Origin: Microbulbifer mangrovi
Lineage (GTDB): Bacteria; Pseudomonadota; Gammaproteobacteria; Pseudomonadales; Cellvibrionaceae
Length of the DNA stretch: 64,000 nucleotides
Direction of reading: 5' to 3'
Assembly: GCF_002009015.1 (NCBI RefSeq)
Contig: NZ_LZDE01000345.1
Coordinates: 39,654 to 103,653, forward strand
In this document: positions 52,326 through 62,244 of the stretch, piece after piece
Layout: every line of letters starts with the position of its first letter
Position numbering within the stretch: position 1 is the stretch's first letter
Program-made: the position numbers and the translations under genes
The notes under the pieces: model-generated
What the model saw: only the letters and a program-made list of their open reading frames with translations
Told to the model about the DNA's origin: nothing
The model's database searches: none

Positions 52326-53993
52326 ATGCACAGCCATGCACAACCGGTATCGACCGCCCCTTCCGCCGATGCAAAAACCGAAACCCTGCTCCGGCAGATC
52401 CGCGACAATGTCATCGGCGAACGCATGCCAATGGACACCCCCTTCGGCCAGCGCCCACTGATTTACGCGGACTACACCGCATCCGGTCGCGCACTTGCCT
52501 TTATCGAAGACAGCATCCGCCACCATGTATTGCCGTGGTACGCCAACACGCACACCGAAACCTCTGCCACCGGCCGCCAGACCACCGCCTTCCGCGAACA
52601 GGCGCGGGCTGCGGTACGCAAATCCGTGAATGCGGGCGACGAGCACGCAATCATCTTTTGCGGCTCTGGCGCGACTGCCGCGGTAAACCGGCTGGTGGAC
52701 TGCCTGGGCCTGCGCGTCGATGGGTATGCACGCCTTGGCGGCACCTCCGGAAGTATCCCGGAAGCGCAGAGACCGGTAGTGTTTATCGGTCCTTACGAGC
52801 ATCATTCCAACGACCTGCCCTGGCGCGAGTCCGTCGCAGAGGTCGTCACCATTCCGCAAGACGCTTCCGGTGGTGTAGACCTTGAAGCACTCCAAGACGC
52901 GCTCGATCAATACGCCGCGCGCCCGTTGAAGATTGGCAGTTTCTCCGCCGCCTCCAACGTCACCGGTATCCGCACTGATGTGGAAGCGGTAACCCGTCTG
53001 CTGCACAAGAACGACGCCCTGTCGTTCTGGGACTACGCCGCAGCGGCGCCCTACGTGGGTATTGACGTGCAGGGCAAAGACAGCCTTTCCAGCAAAGATG
53101 CCCTGTTTATTTCACCGCACAAGTTTGTGGGTGGCCCCGGCACTCCCGGAATACTGGTCGTGCGCCGCAGTTTGTTACCGGAAAGCCAGCCTGCCGTCAC
53201 CGGTGGCGGCACCGTGTCCTGGGTGAGCGCCGCGCGGCACACCTACCTTCCCGCCGGGGAACGCCGGGAAGAAGCCGGTACGCCCGCGATTGTCGAATCC
53301 GTGCGCGCCGGCATGGCATTTGCGCTGAAGGACCAGGTAGGAGCCAATGTCATTGAAGATCGCGAGGCCGCCTGGATAAACCGTGCCTTCGCCCGCTGGA
53401 GTGATAACCAGAATATCCAGATACTCGGCGGCACCGAAGCGGAGCGCGTCAGTATCGTCTCCCTTCATCTGCTGCACGAAGAAAAGCCCCTGCATCACGG
53501 CTTTGTTGTTGCCCTGCTCAATGACCTCTTCGGCATCCAGGTGCGCGGAGGCTGTTCCTGCGCAGGCCCGTACGGCCACCACCTGCTCCACCTCACCGAC
53601 GAGCAGAGCACGGCCATCGAAAAGCTGGTGAGTGAAGGCGAAAATATCCTCAAGCCCGGCTGGGTTCGGCTGAACTTCAATTACTTTCTGGATGAGGAAA
53701 CCGTCGACTACCTGATCGACGCTATTGAACTCATTGCGGAATACGGCCACCGCATGCTGCCCTACTATCAATACGACGCCGGCCACGGTGTTTGGCGCTA
53801 TCAAGGCATCGAAGCCGATGCACCGATGCCACTACAATTCTCGCTGGATACAACGGCACCGGAGAAGTTGGCCACGCCTTTGCAAGAGTATATCCATCTG
53901 GCACGCGCTATCCTGGCCAACCCGCCGGGAGAACATTGTGAACAGCCGATCCTGTCTCAGGAAGGCGAGAATCTGCGCTGGTTCAAACTTTAA
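52326..53993 (+). CDS. Class V aminotransferase-fold PLP enzyme (cysteine desulfurase-like)
   Basis: A 555-residue cytoplasmic enzyme with the NifS/SufS fold. The PLP-binding lysine is K266 in SPHKFVGGPGTPG. Preceding motifs are IFCGSGATAAVNRL, GPYEHHSNDLPWRE and FWDYAAAAPYVGIDV. A C410-x-C412 loop (RGGCSCAGPYGHH) occupies the place of the catalytic cysteine of desulfurases, and GTPAIVESVRAGMAF is typical. It is ~150 residues longer than SufS, with a C-terminal extension (YYQYDAGHGVWRYQGIEAD). The substrate is not known; cysteine or another amino acid is plausible. GAGG precedes the ATG by 6 bases. It is likely controlled by the upstream Lrp-type regulator. Confidence 0.82.
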   Translation: MHSHAQPVSTAPSADAKTETLLRQIRDNVIGERMPMDTPFGQRPLIYADYTASGRALAFIEDSIRHHVLPWYANTHTETSATGRQTTAFREQARAAVRKSVNAGDEHAIIFCGSGATAAVNRLVDCLGLRVDGYARLGGTSGSIPEAQRPVVFIGPYEHHSNDLPWRESVAEVVTIPQDASGGVDLEALQDALDQYAARPLKIGSFSAASNVTGIRTDVEAVTRLLHKNDALSFWDYAAAAPYVGIDVQGKDSLSSKDALFISPHKFVGGPGTPGILVVRRSLLPESQPAVTGGGTVSWVSAARHTYLPAGERREEAGTPAIVESVRAGMAFALKDQVGANVIEDREAAWINRAFARWSDNQNIQILGGTEAERVSIVSLHLLHEEKPLHHGFVVALLNDLFGIQVRGGCSCAGPYGHHLLHLTDEQSTAIEKLVSEGENILKPGWVRLNFNYFLDEETVDYLIDAIELIAEYGHRMLPYYQYDAGHGVWRYQGIEADAPMPLQFSLDTTAPEKLATPLQEYIHLARAILANPPGEHCEQPILSQEGENLRWFKL

Positions 53994-54176
53994 GACGGGT
54001 GCCACCCCTCACTGAAGGAAGGCAGGACACGAACCTAGGGGCGGGCGGCGGAAACGCTGCTCGACTCTCGCGGCGCCCGATTGGCATCACTACCTCGAAC
54101 CGCCATTGAAAAACCGGGGGTTCAGGACCGATAATGAAAGCCATCGTAATCGCCCAGTCTGCTACAAGGATGCGCA

Positions 54177-55346
54177 GTGCCTGAGACCTCCCTGTTCCAG
54201 TCGTTTTTCCTGATCTTCAGTGGCGCTGCTGTCGTCGCCTCCCTCGCGCTATGGGGCCGCCAACCCTTGCTGGTCGCCTACATCGCCCTCGGCTGTCTGC
54301 TCGGTCCTTCAGGGCTCGCCGTCATCGACAACGTCAACCTGATGGCTGAGATGTCGAATATTGGCATCATCTTCCTGCTGTTCCTGCTTGGCCTGGATAT
54401 GCAGCCCAAGGCACTGATTTCGGTCCTGCGCAAAGCGACCTTTGTGGGCCTGATCAGCTGCGGTATTTTCCTCGGCCTCGGCTACGGCATCGGCCACCTG
54501 TTCGGCTTTACCGACACAGAATCCTGGGTGATCGGTATGGCGATGATGTTTTCCAGCACCATCATCGGCATCAAACTCCTGCCAACGACCGTACTGCACC
54601 ACAAACACCTGGGCGAAATGATGGTCGGCCTGTTGCTGTTCCAGGACTTCGTCGCCATCACCTGCCTGATGATCCTGCTGAGCGGCAGTACCGGCTCCGT
54701 GGATTTTGCCCAGCTCGGCCTTTCATTCGCTGCCCTGCCGTTGCTGATCCTGTTTGCGTGGGCGGCGGTGCGCTACGTGCTGCAACCTTTGCTGAGCAAG
54801 TTCGACCGCTTTCACGAGTACGTGTTCCTGCTCGCACTCGGCTGGTGCATGGGACTGGCAGAGCTGGCGGAGATTGTCGGCCTCTCCCATGAAATCGGCG
54901 CCTTTATCGCCGGTATTACCCTCGCCACCAGCCCCATAGCCCAGTACATCGCCATCAGCCTGAAGCCGTTGCGCGACTTCTTCCTGATCCTGTTTTTCTT
55001 TAGCCTGGGGGCGCAGTTCCACCTGGATATGGTGCCGGAAATCGCGGTACCGGCACTGGTGGCCGCCGTCGCTGTACTGGTCATCAAACCGGTGGTATTT
55101 CGATACCTGCTGGGACAGCAGAGCGAGCGGGAGATCCTGGCCTGGGATATCGGCTTCCGCCTCGGCCAGATCAGTGAGTTTTCGTTATTGATTGCATTCC
55201 TTGCGGCGAGCCAGGAGCTGATTGGCAGCAAGGCCTCGCACCTGATTCAGGCGACCGCAATTCTGACGTTCCTGGTTTCTTCGTATATCGTGGTGCTGAA
55301 TTTCCCCAACCCGATTGCCATCAAGGATCATTTGCGGCGGGATTGA
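54177..55346 (+). CDS. CPA2-type cation:proton antiporter
   Basis: A 389-residue inner-membrane protein with about 12 helices, of the KefB/KefC-like cation:proton antiporter 2 family. Landmarks are LLVAYIALGCLLGPSG, GIIFLLFLLGLDMQPK, GMAMMFSSTIIGIKLLP and GLSHEIGAFIAGITLA. It has no C-terminal TrkA-N/RCK domain, so nucleotide or glutathione control of the Kef type is not built in. The start is GTG at 54177, with AAGGA 7 bases upstream. The transported ion (K+ or Na+) is undetermined. Confidence 0.85.
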   Translation: MPETSLFQSFFLIFSGAAVVASLALWGRQPLLVAYIALGCLLGPSGLAVIDNVNLMAEMSNIGIIFLLFLLGLDMQPKALISVLRKATFVGLISCGIFLGLGYGIGHLFGFTDTESWVIGMAMMFSSTIIGIKLLPTTVLHHKHLGEMMVGLLLFQDFVAITCLMILLSGSTGSVDFAQLGLSFAALPLLILFAWAAVRYVLQPLLSKFDRFHEYVFLLALGWCMGLAELAEIVGLSHEIGAFIAGITLATSPIAQYIAISLKPLRDFFLILFFFSLGAQFHLDMVPEIAVPALVAAVAVLVIKPVVFRYLLGQQSEREILAWDIGFRLGQISEFSLLIAFLAASQELIGSKASHLIQATAILTFLVSSYIVVLNFPNPIAIKDHLRRD

Positions 55347-55415
55347 GTTTCCGGAGCTGCCGATAGATGGGCATCAAAAGCGGGAATAGAAATATCTACC
55401 GGGCTTGAGCAGGCA

Positions 55416-55739
55416 TTAAAGTCTGCCCTCTTGCCTGGAATCCACGGAAACAACTTTATTGTTCTCAATGGTTACCACGACCAGATACATACCGCCGATA
55501 TCTCCCGGCAAACGGTAGGTTAAGACTTCCCGCTTTACCGGATCTCCCCCCAAGCCCTCATCGATGGCAATGGTCTCCACCTCTTGGTACAGCGGCGCAC
55601 CTGCTATATAGATTATTTCCTGCTTACTTTTCCCTTCCTGGATAAGCTTTCCGTTCTGAAGCCGAAAGGATCCACTGGCATGAGCAGTAAATGTCATCGC
55701 GATCAAAGCACCAAACAATACGATTTTCAGTTGTTTCAT
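55416..55739 (-). CDS. Small exported protein, DUF2845-like
   Basis: A 107-residue protein with a signal peptide (IVLFGALIAMTFTAHA) and a mature part beginning SGSFRLQNGKLIQEG, then a GKSKQEIIYIAGAPLYQE segment and beta-strands (MYLVVVTIENNKVVSVDS). The pattern GKSK-x-EII-x(3)-GAP is reminiscent of DUF2845 or the SmpA/BamE-type fold, where a similar motif precedes a Gly-Pro turn. The role is unknown. It is 80 bases from the SMR exporter gene on the same strand. Confidence 0.55.
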   Translation of the reverse strand: MKQLKIVLFGALIAMTFTAHASGSFRLQNGKLIQEGKSKQEIIYIAGAPLYQEVETIAIDEGLGGDPVKREVLTYRLPGDIGGMYLVVVTIENNKVVSVDSRQEGRL

Positions 55740-55818
55740 CTCCGTACTCCTTTACCTCGTTGTAATAAGCATAAACAGCAAAATTTCCAAAGGGCAGGAA
55801 CAAACCGGCCTTTGAATT

Positions 55819-56151
55819 TCAGCTCTCGGCGCTAGCAGAAAAAACATTAATCACCACAACCCCGGAAATGATCAGCACCATTCCAAGGATTGCAGCCATA
55901 TCGAGCTTTTGACCAAAAAACACAAAACCAGCCAGAGCGATCAGGGCAACACCTGCCCCGGCCCACACCGCATACGCAATACCGACCGAAATAGACTTCA
56001 GGGAAATTGACAGCAAGTAAAAGGCAAGTGCATACGATACGACGACGATCACGCTCGGAATCACTTTAGAGAACCCGTCTGAGCTTTTCAGAAACAAGGT
56101 ACCCACGACTTCCGCAACAATTGCAATGGAAAGATAAACCCAATGTGACAC
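55819..56151 (-). CDS. Small multidrug resistance (SMR) exporter, EmrE-like
   Basis: A 110-residue four-helix membrane protein that exports small cations by proton exchange as a dimer. The essential glutamate is E14 in IVAEVVGTLFLKSS, as in EmrE. YALAFYLLSISLKSISVGIA, YAVWAGAGVALIALAG and a final IISGVVVINVFSAS helix are canonical. Its drug or guanidinium specificity is not decidable by eye. It lies upstream of nothing obvious and is separated from the RND operon by 160 bases. Confidence 0.92.
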   Translation of the reverse strand: MSHWVYLSIAIVAEVVGTLFLKSSDGFSKVIPSVIVVVSYALAFYLLSISLKSISVGIAYAVWAGAGVALIALAGFVFFGQKLDMAAILGMVLIISGVVVINVFSASAES

Positions 56152-56310
56152 GCTTTTTCCTTGATTAGATGACCATCACCCGGGCAGGACCCGCCTGATT
56201 GCTGGGGCAGTACGTCCCACAAAGCCCAGTTTATTGATTCTTGCCTATGCGTACCACACCCCAAGGTATTCACCAAGGTACCGCTCGGTTATCTAGTTCG
56301 TCGAGGAAGA

Positions 56311-59300
56311 CTATGTACCAGCCCGCCCAATCGCCCGGGTTTTCAGCATTCCGAACAATCCCGGAATATCACGAGAAAACATCAGAAACAGACAGGGCAC
56401 CAACAGCAGTGAAATGGTGGTGGCGGCGAGGATGCCGTAACCGAGCGAGATTGCCATGGGAATCATGAATTTGGCCTGAACCGAGGTTTCAAAAATCATC
56501 GGCATCAACCCGCAAAAGGTGGTGACCGTGGTCAGGATGATCGGACGAAAACGACGGGCGGCGGCGGCCTTGATGGCATCGGTGATGGGCATGCCCTCGG
56601 CACGCAGGCGGTTGCCGTACTCGATCATCACCAGGGTGTCATTGATCACCACCCCTGCCAGCGCCACCATACCCAACAGGCTCACCATGCTCAGACCGTA
56701 GCCCATCACCAGATGCCCGAGAATTGCGCCGATCACGCCGAATGGAATCGCCACCATCACGGTCAACTGCTGAATGTAACTCTTCAGGGGAATTGCGAGT
56801 AGAAAGTACAGGACCGCAAGGGTCAGAGTAAATGTCAGCCCGAGGGACGACAGTCCTTCCCGCTCATCCGCCTGACGCCCCTCGTAGGACAGCGACAGCC
56901 CCGGATACTGAGCGCGCAGCTGGGGCATTACCGTCTGGTCCAACTCGTTAATCACCAGCGCAGCCTGATCCGCCGGCTCGACATTCGCAGTGACCGTCAT
57001 TACGCGCCGCCCCTCGCGACGATTGATTGTCGCGTAGGCGCGCCCCTGATCGATCTCCACCAGGTCCGGCAGCGGCAGCCACAGGCCATTGCCGGCGCGA
57101 ATCATGATCTTGTGCACATCATCCAGGGTGACACGCTCCTCTTCGGGCAGACGCACCATTACCTTCACCTGGTCCCTTCCCCGCTGCTGACGGAAAGCCT
57201 CCGCGCCGTAAAGGGAGGCGCGCAGTTGGCGGCCGATATCTTCCGCGTTCAAACCCAGGCTTTTGGCAGTGTCGGTCAATGTCAGGTCGAGCTGCCGTTT
57301 GCCTTCGGAAACCCCGGCATCCACATCCCCTACCGCGGGAAACTCTTTCAGTGCATTCGCGAGTTGCAGTGCCGCCCGCTCCAGCAGATCCGTATCCGTG
57401 TGCCGCAACTCCACCGTCAATGCGGGTCCGGCACCCGGGCCGCCGCGGTCACTGGCAAAACTGGAACTCAACGCACCCGGTACCGGGCCAACAGCCCGCC
57501 GCCAGCGACGCACAAATTCTCCGGTGGAGACTTCGCGCTGATCTCCCGGCGTCAGGTAAACATCCACCTGTACGGAGTCGTCGCGAATCAGGCCGCGCAT
57601 GCCAATAAAGAATCCTTCGCGTCCAGTCTCTTCCAGAATCTGGTCCGCGGCACCCATGATCTGCTTGCGCGCGCGATCCAGTTGTGACTCTGCCGTACCC
57701 GGTGGGAAGGTGACTTGCACGCGCCCCGAATCCCGTTCGACCTTGGGCATGAGGGTGAAGCCCATACGGCCGCTGGCGGCGTAGCCGCTCATCACAATCA
57801 GGATCGCCACGGATACCGCAATGGTGATGTAGCGATGGTGCACACACAGATCCAGCAATGGTTTAAAGCGATACTCTACAAACCGGTCCAGTCCCCGTGC
57901 GAGCATTTTCTGACGGGCAGCAAAACGACGCGCTGAGCGGCTTTTATAGCCGCGCTTGGAATACGCCAGGTGCGCCGGCAGGATAAACAGGGCCTCGACC
58001 CAGGAAATAATGAATACCGCCCCCACCACAAAGGGAATGACACCGAAAATTTTCCCCATAAACCCGGGAAGTTCGGTGAGGGGCAGAAAGGCCACAATAT
58101 TGGTAAGAATCGCAAACGTGAGCGGCACCGCCACCTGTTTGGCACCAGCCACCGCCGCGTCAAAGTTGCTATAGCCGCGCTGGCGCCACTCGTGGATATT
58201 CTCACCGGCGATGATCGCATCATCGACCACGATCCCGAGCGCAATGATGAAGGCAAACATGCTCACCATATTGATGGAGATATCCATCGCCGGCAGGAAC
58301 AGCAGCGCCCCGAGGAAACTGATGGGAATTCCGAGGGTTACCCAGAACGCAAGCCGCAACTCGAGGAAGGCACCGAGCACGACAAACACCAGCAACAGAC
58401 CGATAAACCCATTTTTCAGCAGCAGCGACAGGCGCTCTTTAAAGATTTCCGAATCATCGTCGCGCACACTGATATGAATGCCCGGCGGTAGCGTCTGTCG
58501 CAGCTCGGCCAGTACCTCGTGGGTGGCATCGCTGACGCTCATCGGCGTCTGGTCGCCGATACGATACACATCGATACCCGCAGCGGCTTCACCGTTGAAC
58601 ACCATGTTGCGTGGTTCGTCCACGAGCGCATCGCGAATACTGGCAATATCCCGCAACCGTACCGTGCCACCCCCCTCGCTGCGCGCGATGGCGATATCGC
58701 CAAATTGACGTGCCCAGTCCTTGCGCTCGGTGACGCGCACCAGAATCTCTCCTGCCTGTGACTTCACACCACCGGCTGGCACGTCCACAGCATCGTTGCG
58801 CACCAGCTGGGCAATATCTGGCAGCGAGAGGTTGTAGCGGCGCAAATCGTCCCTGTCGACCTCGATCGCCACTTCATAATCCTTGACCCCGTAGGCTTCC
58901 AGCTGGGTGATATCCGGGTGGGCTTCCAGCTTGTCGCGCACCTGCATGACAAACTCACGCAGGGTACGCTCGTCGACGTCGCCGTGTACCACCAGGTCCA
59001 GTACGTCCCTTTTGCGCTCAGCGAGACTGACCTGCGGGCGCTCGATATCCGACGGAAAAGTGCTGACCCGGTCGATGGCCGCCTGCACATCCTGAAACAC
59101 CTTGTTGCCATCCGCATCTTCGTCCAGCTCAAGAGTCAGGCTGGCACTACCCTCGCCTGCACTACCGCGCAGCTCCTTGACGCCTACGAGGCCGGTCACG
59201 GCCTGTTCGGCGGGCACCAGAACACCACGCTCTACCTCCTCCGGGCTTGCGCCCGGATAGGAGATATTGACCGTGACCATATCCAGGCTGAACTCCGGGA

Positions 59301-59460
59301 ACACTTCTTTCTTGATGGTGAGGGAAAAAATCAGCCCGCCGATCAGAAACACCAGCATTAACAGGTTTGCGGTCACATGGTTGTGGGTCATCCAGGCAAT
59401 GGCACCGCGACTGGTATCCACGGGTGTTTTTTTGGGGCTGTGGCCGTAATTACTGCTCAT
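56311..59460 (-). CDS. RND efflux permease (AcrB/HAE-like)
   Basis: A 1049-residue proton-driven inner-membrane transporter. The sequence shows the twelve-helix RND plan with two large periplasmic loops. The TM4 aspartates of the proton relay are in IVVDDAIIAGENIH. The TM10 position that carries the essential Lys in AcrB (AKNAIL) reads VINDTLVMIEYG here, so Asn/Asp replaces Lys, a feature of a distinct subgroup. It is the last gene of a three-gene efflux operon: its start overlaps the adaptor stop by 4 bases (ATGA). Substrates are unknown. Confidence 0.92.
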   Translation of the reverse strand: MSSNYGHSPKKTPVDTSRGAIAWMTHNHVTANLLMLVFLIGGLIFSLTIKKEVFPEFSLDMVTVNISYPGASPEEVERGVLVPAEQAVTGLVGVKELRGSAGEGSASLTLELDEDADGNKVFQDVQAAIDRVSTFPSDIERPQVSLAERKRDVLDLVVHGDVDERTLREFVMQVRDKLEAHPDITQLEAYGVKDYEVAIEVDRDDLRRYNLSLPDIAQLVRNDAVDVPAGGVKSQAGEILVRVTERKDWARQFGDIAIARSEGGGTVRLRDIASIRDALVDEPRNMVFNGEAAAGIDVYRIGDQTPMSVSDATHEVLAELRQTLPPGIHISVRDDDSEIFKERLSLLLKNGFIGLLLVFVVLGAFLELRLAFWVTLGIPISFLGALLFLPAMDISINMVSMFAFIIALGIVVDDAIIAGENIHEWRQRGYSNFDAAVAGAKQVAVPLTFAILTNIVAFLPLTELPGFMGKIFGVIPFVVGAVFIISWVEALFILPAHLAYSKRGYKSRSARRFAARQKMLARGLDRFVEYRFKPLLDLCVHHRYITIAVSVAILIVMSGYAASGRMGFTLMPKVERDSGRVQVTFPPGTAESQLDRARKQIMGAADQILEETGREGFFIGMRGLIRDDSVQVDVYLTPGDQREVSTGEFVRRWRRAVGPVPGALSSSFASDRGGPGAGPALTVELRHTDTDLLERAALQLANALKEFPAVGDVDAGVSEGKRQLDLTLTDTAKSLGLNAEDIGRQLRASLYGAEAFRQQRGRDQVKVMVRLPEEERVTLDDVHKIMIRAGNGLWLPLPDLVEIDQGRAYATINRREGRRVMTVTANVEPADQAALVINELDQTVMPQLRAQYPGLSLSYEGRQADEREGLSSLGLTFTLTLAVLYFLLAIPLKSYIQQLTVMVAIPFGVIGAILGHLVMGYGLSMVSLLGMVALAGVVINDTLVMIEYGNRLRAEGMPITDAIKAAAARRFRPIILTTVTTFCGLMPMIFETSVQAKFMIPMAISLGYGILAATTISLLLVPCLFLMFSRDIPGLFGMLKTRAIGRAGT

Positions 59461-60761
59461 CCGCGCTCACCATCGGTGCCCTGCTTACGAGTTTTTTCCG
59501 TCGATGCCGGCAATTCCGGGGGGGCAGAATCTTTTACTGCACCCCCTTCGCGACCGGGCCGCCGCTTCAACTCCGGGTTCAATGCGCGACTACCGCCAGT
59601 GTCGCGCCCCCCGCCCGCAATACGCACCGGCATATCCTCCGTCACGCTGGTGAGACGCGTGGTGATCAGAAGTTCACCGCCGCGCAGGCCCGAGTCCAGC
59701 ACCGCGAATTCTTCGTCGAAATGGGAAACCGTAACGGTGCGGATTTTTATTTTTTCATCCGCCACCACCCAGACCTGATTACCGTCCTGCAGTGCCGTCA
59801 ACGGAATCCGCACTTGCTGGCCATCCGCGCGACCGGTGATCTCTACGCGCGCGAGATCATTCAGTAAAAGCTGTGGATGTGACGGCCCCTCGATACCCAG
59901 CGGATCGTCCAGCTCCACCAGCACCCGGGCGAGCCTGCCCTGCTCCTCGAGCACCGGAATCACCCGCACAAAACGCGCCTCGCGATATTCCCCCCTGGGC
60001 CACTGGCTGCCGCGAATACGCACCCGCGCGTTCGGGGTATTCAACTGAGGTAACTGGCTTGCCGGAACTTCAACTTCAATCTGAAATCGGTCGGCACCGG
60101 CCAGGGTGTACATTACCGTCCCCGGCGCCACGCGGTCGCCGACATCGATGCTGCGGGATACCAGCAGAGCATTAAAGGGTGCAGAAATACGTGTGAGACG
60201 GAGATCCCGCTCCGCCAGCTTCACCTGGGCCTCAGCGGAATCCACCCGGGCGCGCGCCGCCGCCAATTGCGGCTCCCGCAATACCAGTGAGCGGTCCGCT
60301 TCAGGAAGGGAAGCGCCGAGCAATTCGTACTCTTCTTTTGCCACCAGCCGCTGCCCCTGCTCCTGCTGCAATTCGGCGCGGCGCTCTGCGAGAGTGCTAC
60401 GGGCAGTCTGCAGGGCCAGCTGGTACGGCTCGCGTTCAATACGCAGCAACTCCTGGTCCTGGGCCAGGGTGGAGCCCGGACCCAAATCGTAATCCAGCCA
60501 TTCGACACGGCCGTCGACTTGCGGCTGGAGCTCTACCAGCTCCCGCGCGCTGACCTTGCCCAGCGCTTTTACGGTCAACGGAAACTGTCCGTACTCCGCT
60601 TTCGCCACTTCCACGGTCAGTGGCGGTGCCTTTCGCTCACCGCGCTGCATTGTGGGCTTTTCGCGCAACAGCCAGCTGGAGGCTGCAACAGCCAGCAGGA
60701 TCAGCAGCACCGGAATGGCAATACCCCAGTTGAATTTGTTCAGCACCGAATGCTTCGCCAT
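59457..60761 (-). CDS. RND periplasmic adaptor (membrane fusion protein)
   Basis: A 434-residue HlyD/AcrA-type adaptor. It has one N-terminal hydrophobic anchor (WGIAIPVLLILLAVAASSWL), a barrel-sandwich (VKALGKVSARELVELQPQVD), a long helical hairpin (ALQTARSTLAERRAELQQEQ), a return lipoyl half (RISAPFNALLVSRSIDVGDR) and a C-terminal beta-barrel (IPLTALQDGNQVWVVADEK). It links the permease to the outer membrane channel. The start ATG overlaps the stop of the upstream gene by one base (TAATG), and its stop overlaps the permease start by four. Confidence 0.92.
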   Translation of the reverse strand: MAKHSVLNKFNWGIAIPVLLILLAVAASSWLLREKPTMQRGERKAPPLTVEVAKAEYGQFPLTVKALGKVSARELVELQPQVDGRVEWLDYDLGPGSTLAQDQELLRIEREPYQLALQTARSTLAERRAELQQEQGQRLVAKEEYELLGASLPEADRSLVLREPQLAAARARVDSAEAQVKLAERDLRLTRISAPFNALLVSRSIDVGDRVAPGTVMYTLAGADRFQIEVEVPASQLPQLNTPNARVRIRGSQWPRGEYREARFVRVIPVLEEQGRLARVLVELDDPLGIEGPSHPQLLLNDLARVEITGRADGQQVRIPLTALQDGNQVWVVADEKIKIRTVTVSHFDEEFAVLDSGLRGGELLITTRLTSVTEDMPVRIAGGGRDTGGSRALNPELKRRPGREGGAVKDSAPPELPASTEKTRKQGTDGERG

Positions 60762-62236
60762 TAATTATTCTCCACCCGGTAAACTTCCAGCTCTTCCGCG
60801 GGCGGATGCGGCAGGTCCTGCTCCGGCAGGCCACCAGACAAAGCGCGATAGAGTGTTACCCGGTTTTCCAGTAATTCGCGGCGCGCGGTGAGCAACTGCC
60901 GCTCGAGAGACTGTTGATTGTCCGTGGCGGACAACACGTTCAGAAAGTCCACAGTACCCTGCCCGTATGCGCGTCGCTGGCGCACCACTATCTGATCCGC
61001 CAGATGCGCGCGAGCTTCCAGAAACTGCAGTCGGTCGCGGATGGCCTGCTCATTGACCAGAGCCTGCTCTACTTCCGACAGGGCCTGCATGACGGTGTTG
61101 CGAAAGGTTGCCCAGCGCTCCTGCTCTGCTGCGCCCTGTTGACGCTGCGTCGCGGCCAGGCTGCCGCCATCAAAAATGACGCCTTCGATGGCAGCGCTCA
61201 AATTGAGCAGCCAGTCCTCGGTAATATCGGAAATAGAACGGCCACCTCCGCTGAAAAAGAGGCTCAGGGTCAACGCCGGCAAGCGCTCCGCCCACGCCTG
61301 GCTGGCCAGATAATGCCCCTGAAGGAGTTCGCGCTGTGCTCGCCGAACATCTGGCCGGCGCAGTAGCAGGTCGGAGGGAACACCGGTATTTAGCAGCACC
61401 GGCAATTGTGGTAATCCACCGAGACTTACTGCGTACGCCGGCAAGCGCTCGCGACTCATACCGAGTAGTGCAGCCAACTGCAACTGCAACACTTGAATAT
61501 CCGCACCGCTCTGCACCAGTTCCTGGCGGGACTGCTCCACCAGCTGGCGCTGTTGCAATACATCCGCCGCGCTGCTGACACCACCACCGAAGCGCAATTC
61601 CAGTACACGCAGGGTTTTACGGTTGGTTTCCAGTTGCTGCTCCAGCAATTGCTGTTGCCCCCAGGATTCCTGCAGTTGCAGCCACACATTGGTGACCTCT
61701 GCAGCCAGGGTCAATGCCGCCACTTGCAGGTTATCCCGCTCGGCGAGACGCCCCGCCTCTGCCGCACGGGCGCCACTGCGCACTCGCCCCCACAGATCCA
61801 CCTCGTAGCCGGCCGCAAGACTGCCGCTCCAACTGTTCCCCTCGTTCTCCGCGCCGGAAAAATCAAAGTCATCACCGGTACCGCGGCGCTGCTCGGTGTT
61901 TTCGAGAGCGCCAGTCAGGCGCGGCCAGAAACCGCTGCGCGCCTGCGCCGCGGCGGCATCCGCCTGCTGCAACCGCCAGTAGGTAGCCTGTAAATCGGGA
62001 TTGGATGCGAGTGCGAGTGCGACGAGCTGATCAAGTTCCGGATCACCAAAGCTTCGCCACCAGCGCTGAGCAGGCATGTCGGCACCGGACACCTGGAACT
62101 GCTGTGGCAGCCCGAGCGCCTGCTCCGGCAGCTCCGGGGGCAATAGCTGGCTGCTACACGCAGTCAGCAGCACAGCACAACCAAGGATACTGAGCCTTGA
62201 AAACGGCACGCAGCAGCTTTTTAGAGAAAGCTCCAT
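60761..62236 (-). CDS. RND outer membrane factor lipoprotein (NodT/OprM type)
   Basis: A 491-residue TolC-fold outer membrane channel, first in the efflux operon. The ATG at 62236 (MELSLKSCC) gives a signal peptide with the lipobox LLTAC, followed by SSQLLPPELPEQ. The two outer membrane efflux protein repeats are seen from WWRSFGDPELDQLVALALAS, with GYEVDLWGRVRSGARAAEA, and the second repeat from LLRRPDVRRAQRELLQGHYL. Dense Gln/Leu/Ala heptads form the helical barrel. A palindrome lies 10 bases upstream of the start (62245-62277). Confidence 0.92.
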   Translation of the reverse strand: MELSLKSCCVPFSRLSILGCAVLLTACSSQLLPPELPEQALGLPQQFQVSGADMPAQRWWRSFGDPELDQLVALALASNPDLQATYWRLQQADAAAAQARSGFWPRLTGALENTEQRRGTGDDFDFSGAENEGNSWSGSLAAGYEVDLWGRVRSGARAAEAGRLAERDNLQVAALTLAAEVTNVWLQLQESWGQQQLLEQQLETNRKTLRVLELRFGGGVSSAADVLQQRQLVEQSRQELVQSGADIQVLQLQLAALLGMSRERLPAYAVSLGGLPQLPVLLNTGVPSDLLLRRPDVRRAQRELLQGHYLASQAWAERLPALTLSLFFSGGGRSISDITEDWLLNLSAAIEGVIFDGGSLAATQRQQGAAEQERWATFRNTVMQALSEVEQALVNEQAIRDRLQFLEARAHLADQIVVRQRRAYGQGTVDFLNVLSATDNQQSLERQLLTARRELLENRVTLYRALSGGLPEQDLPHPPAEELEVYRVENN

Positions 62237-62244
62237 AAAGCTAA

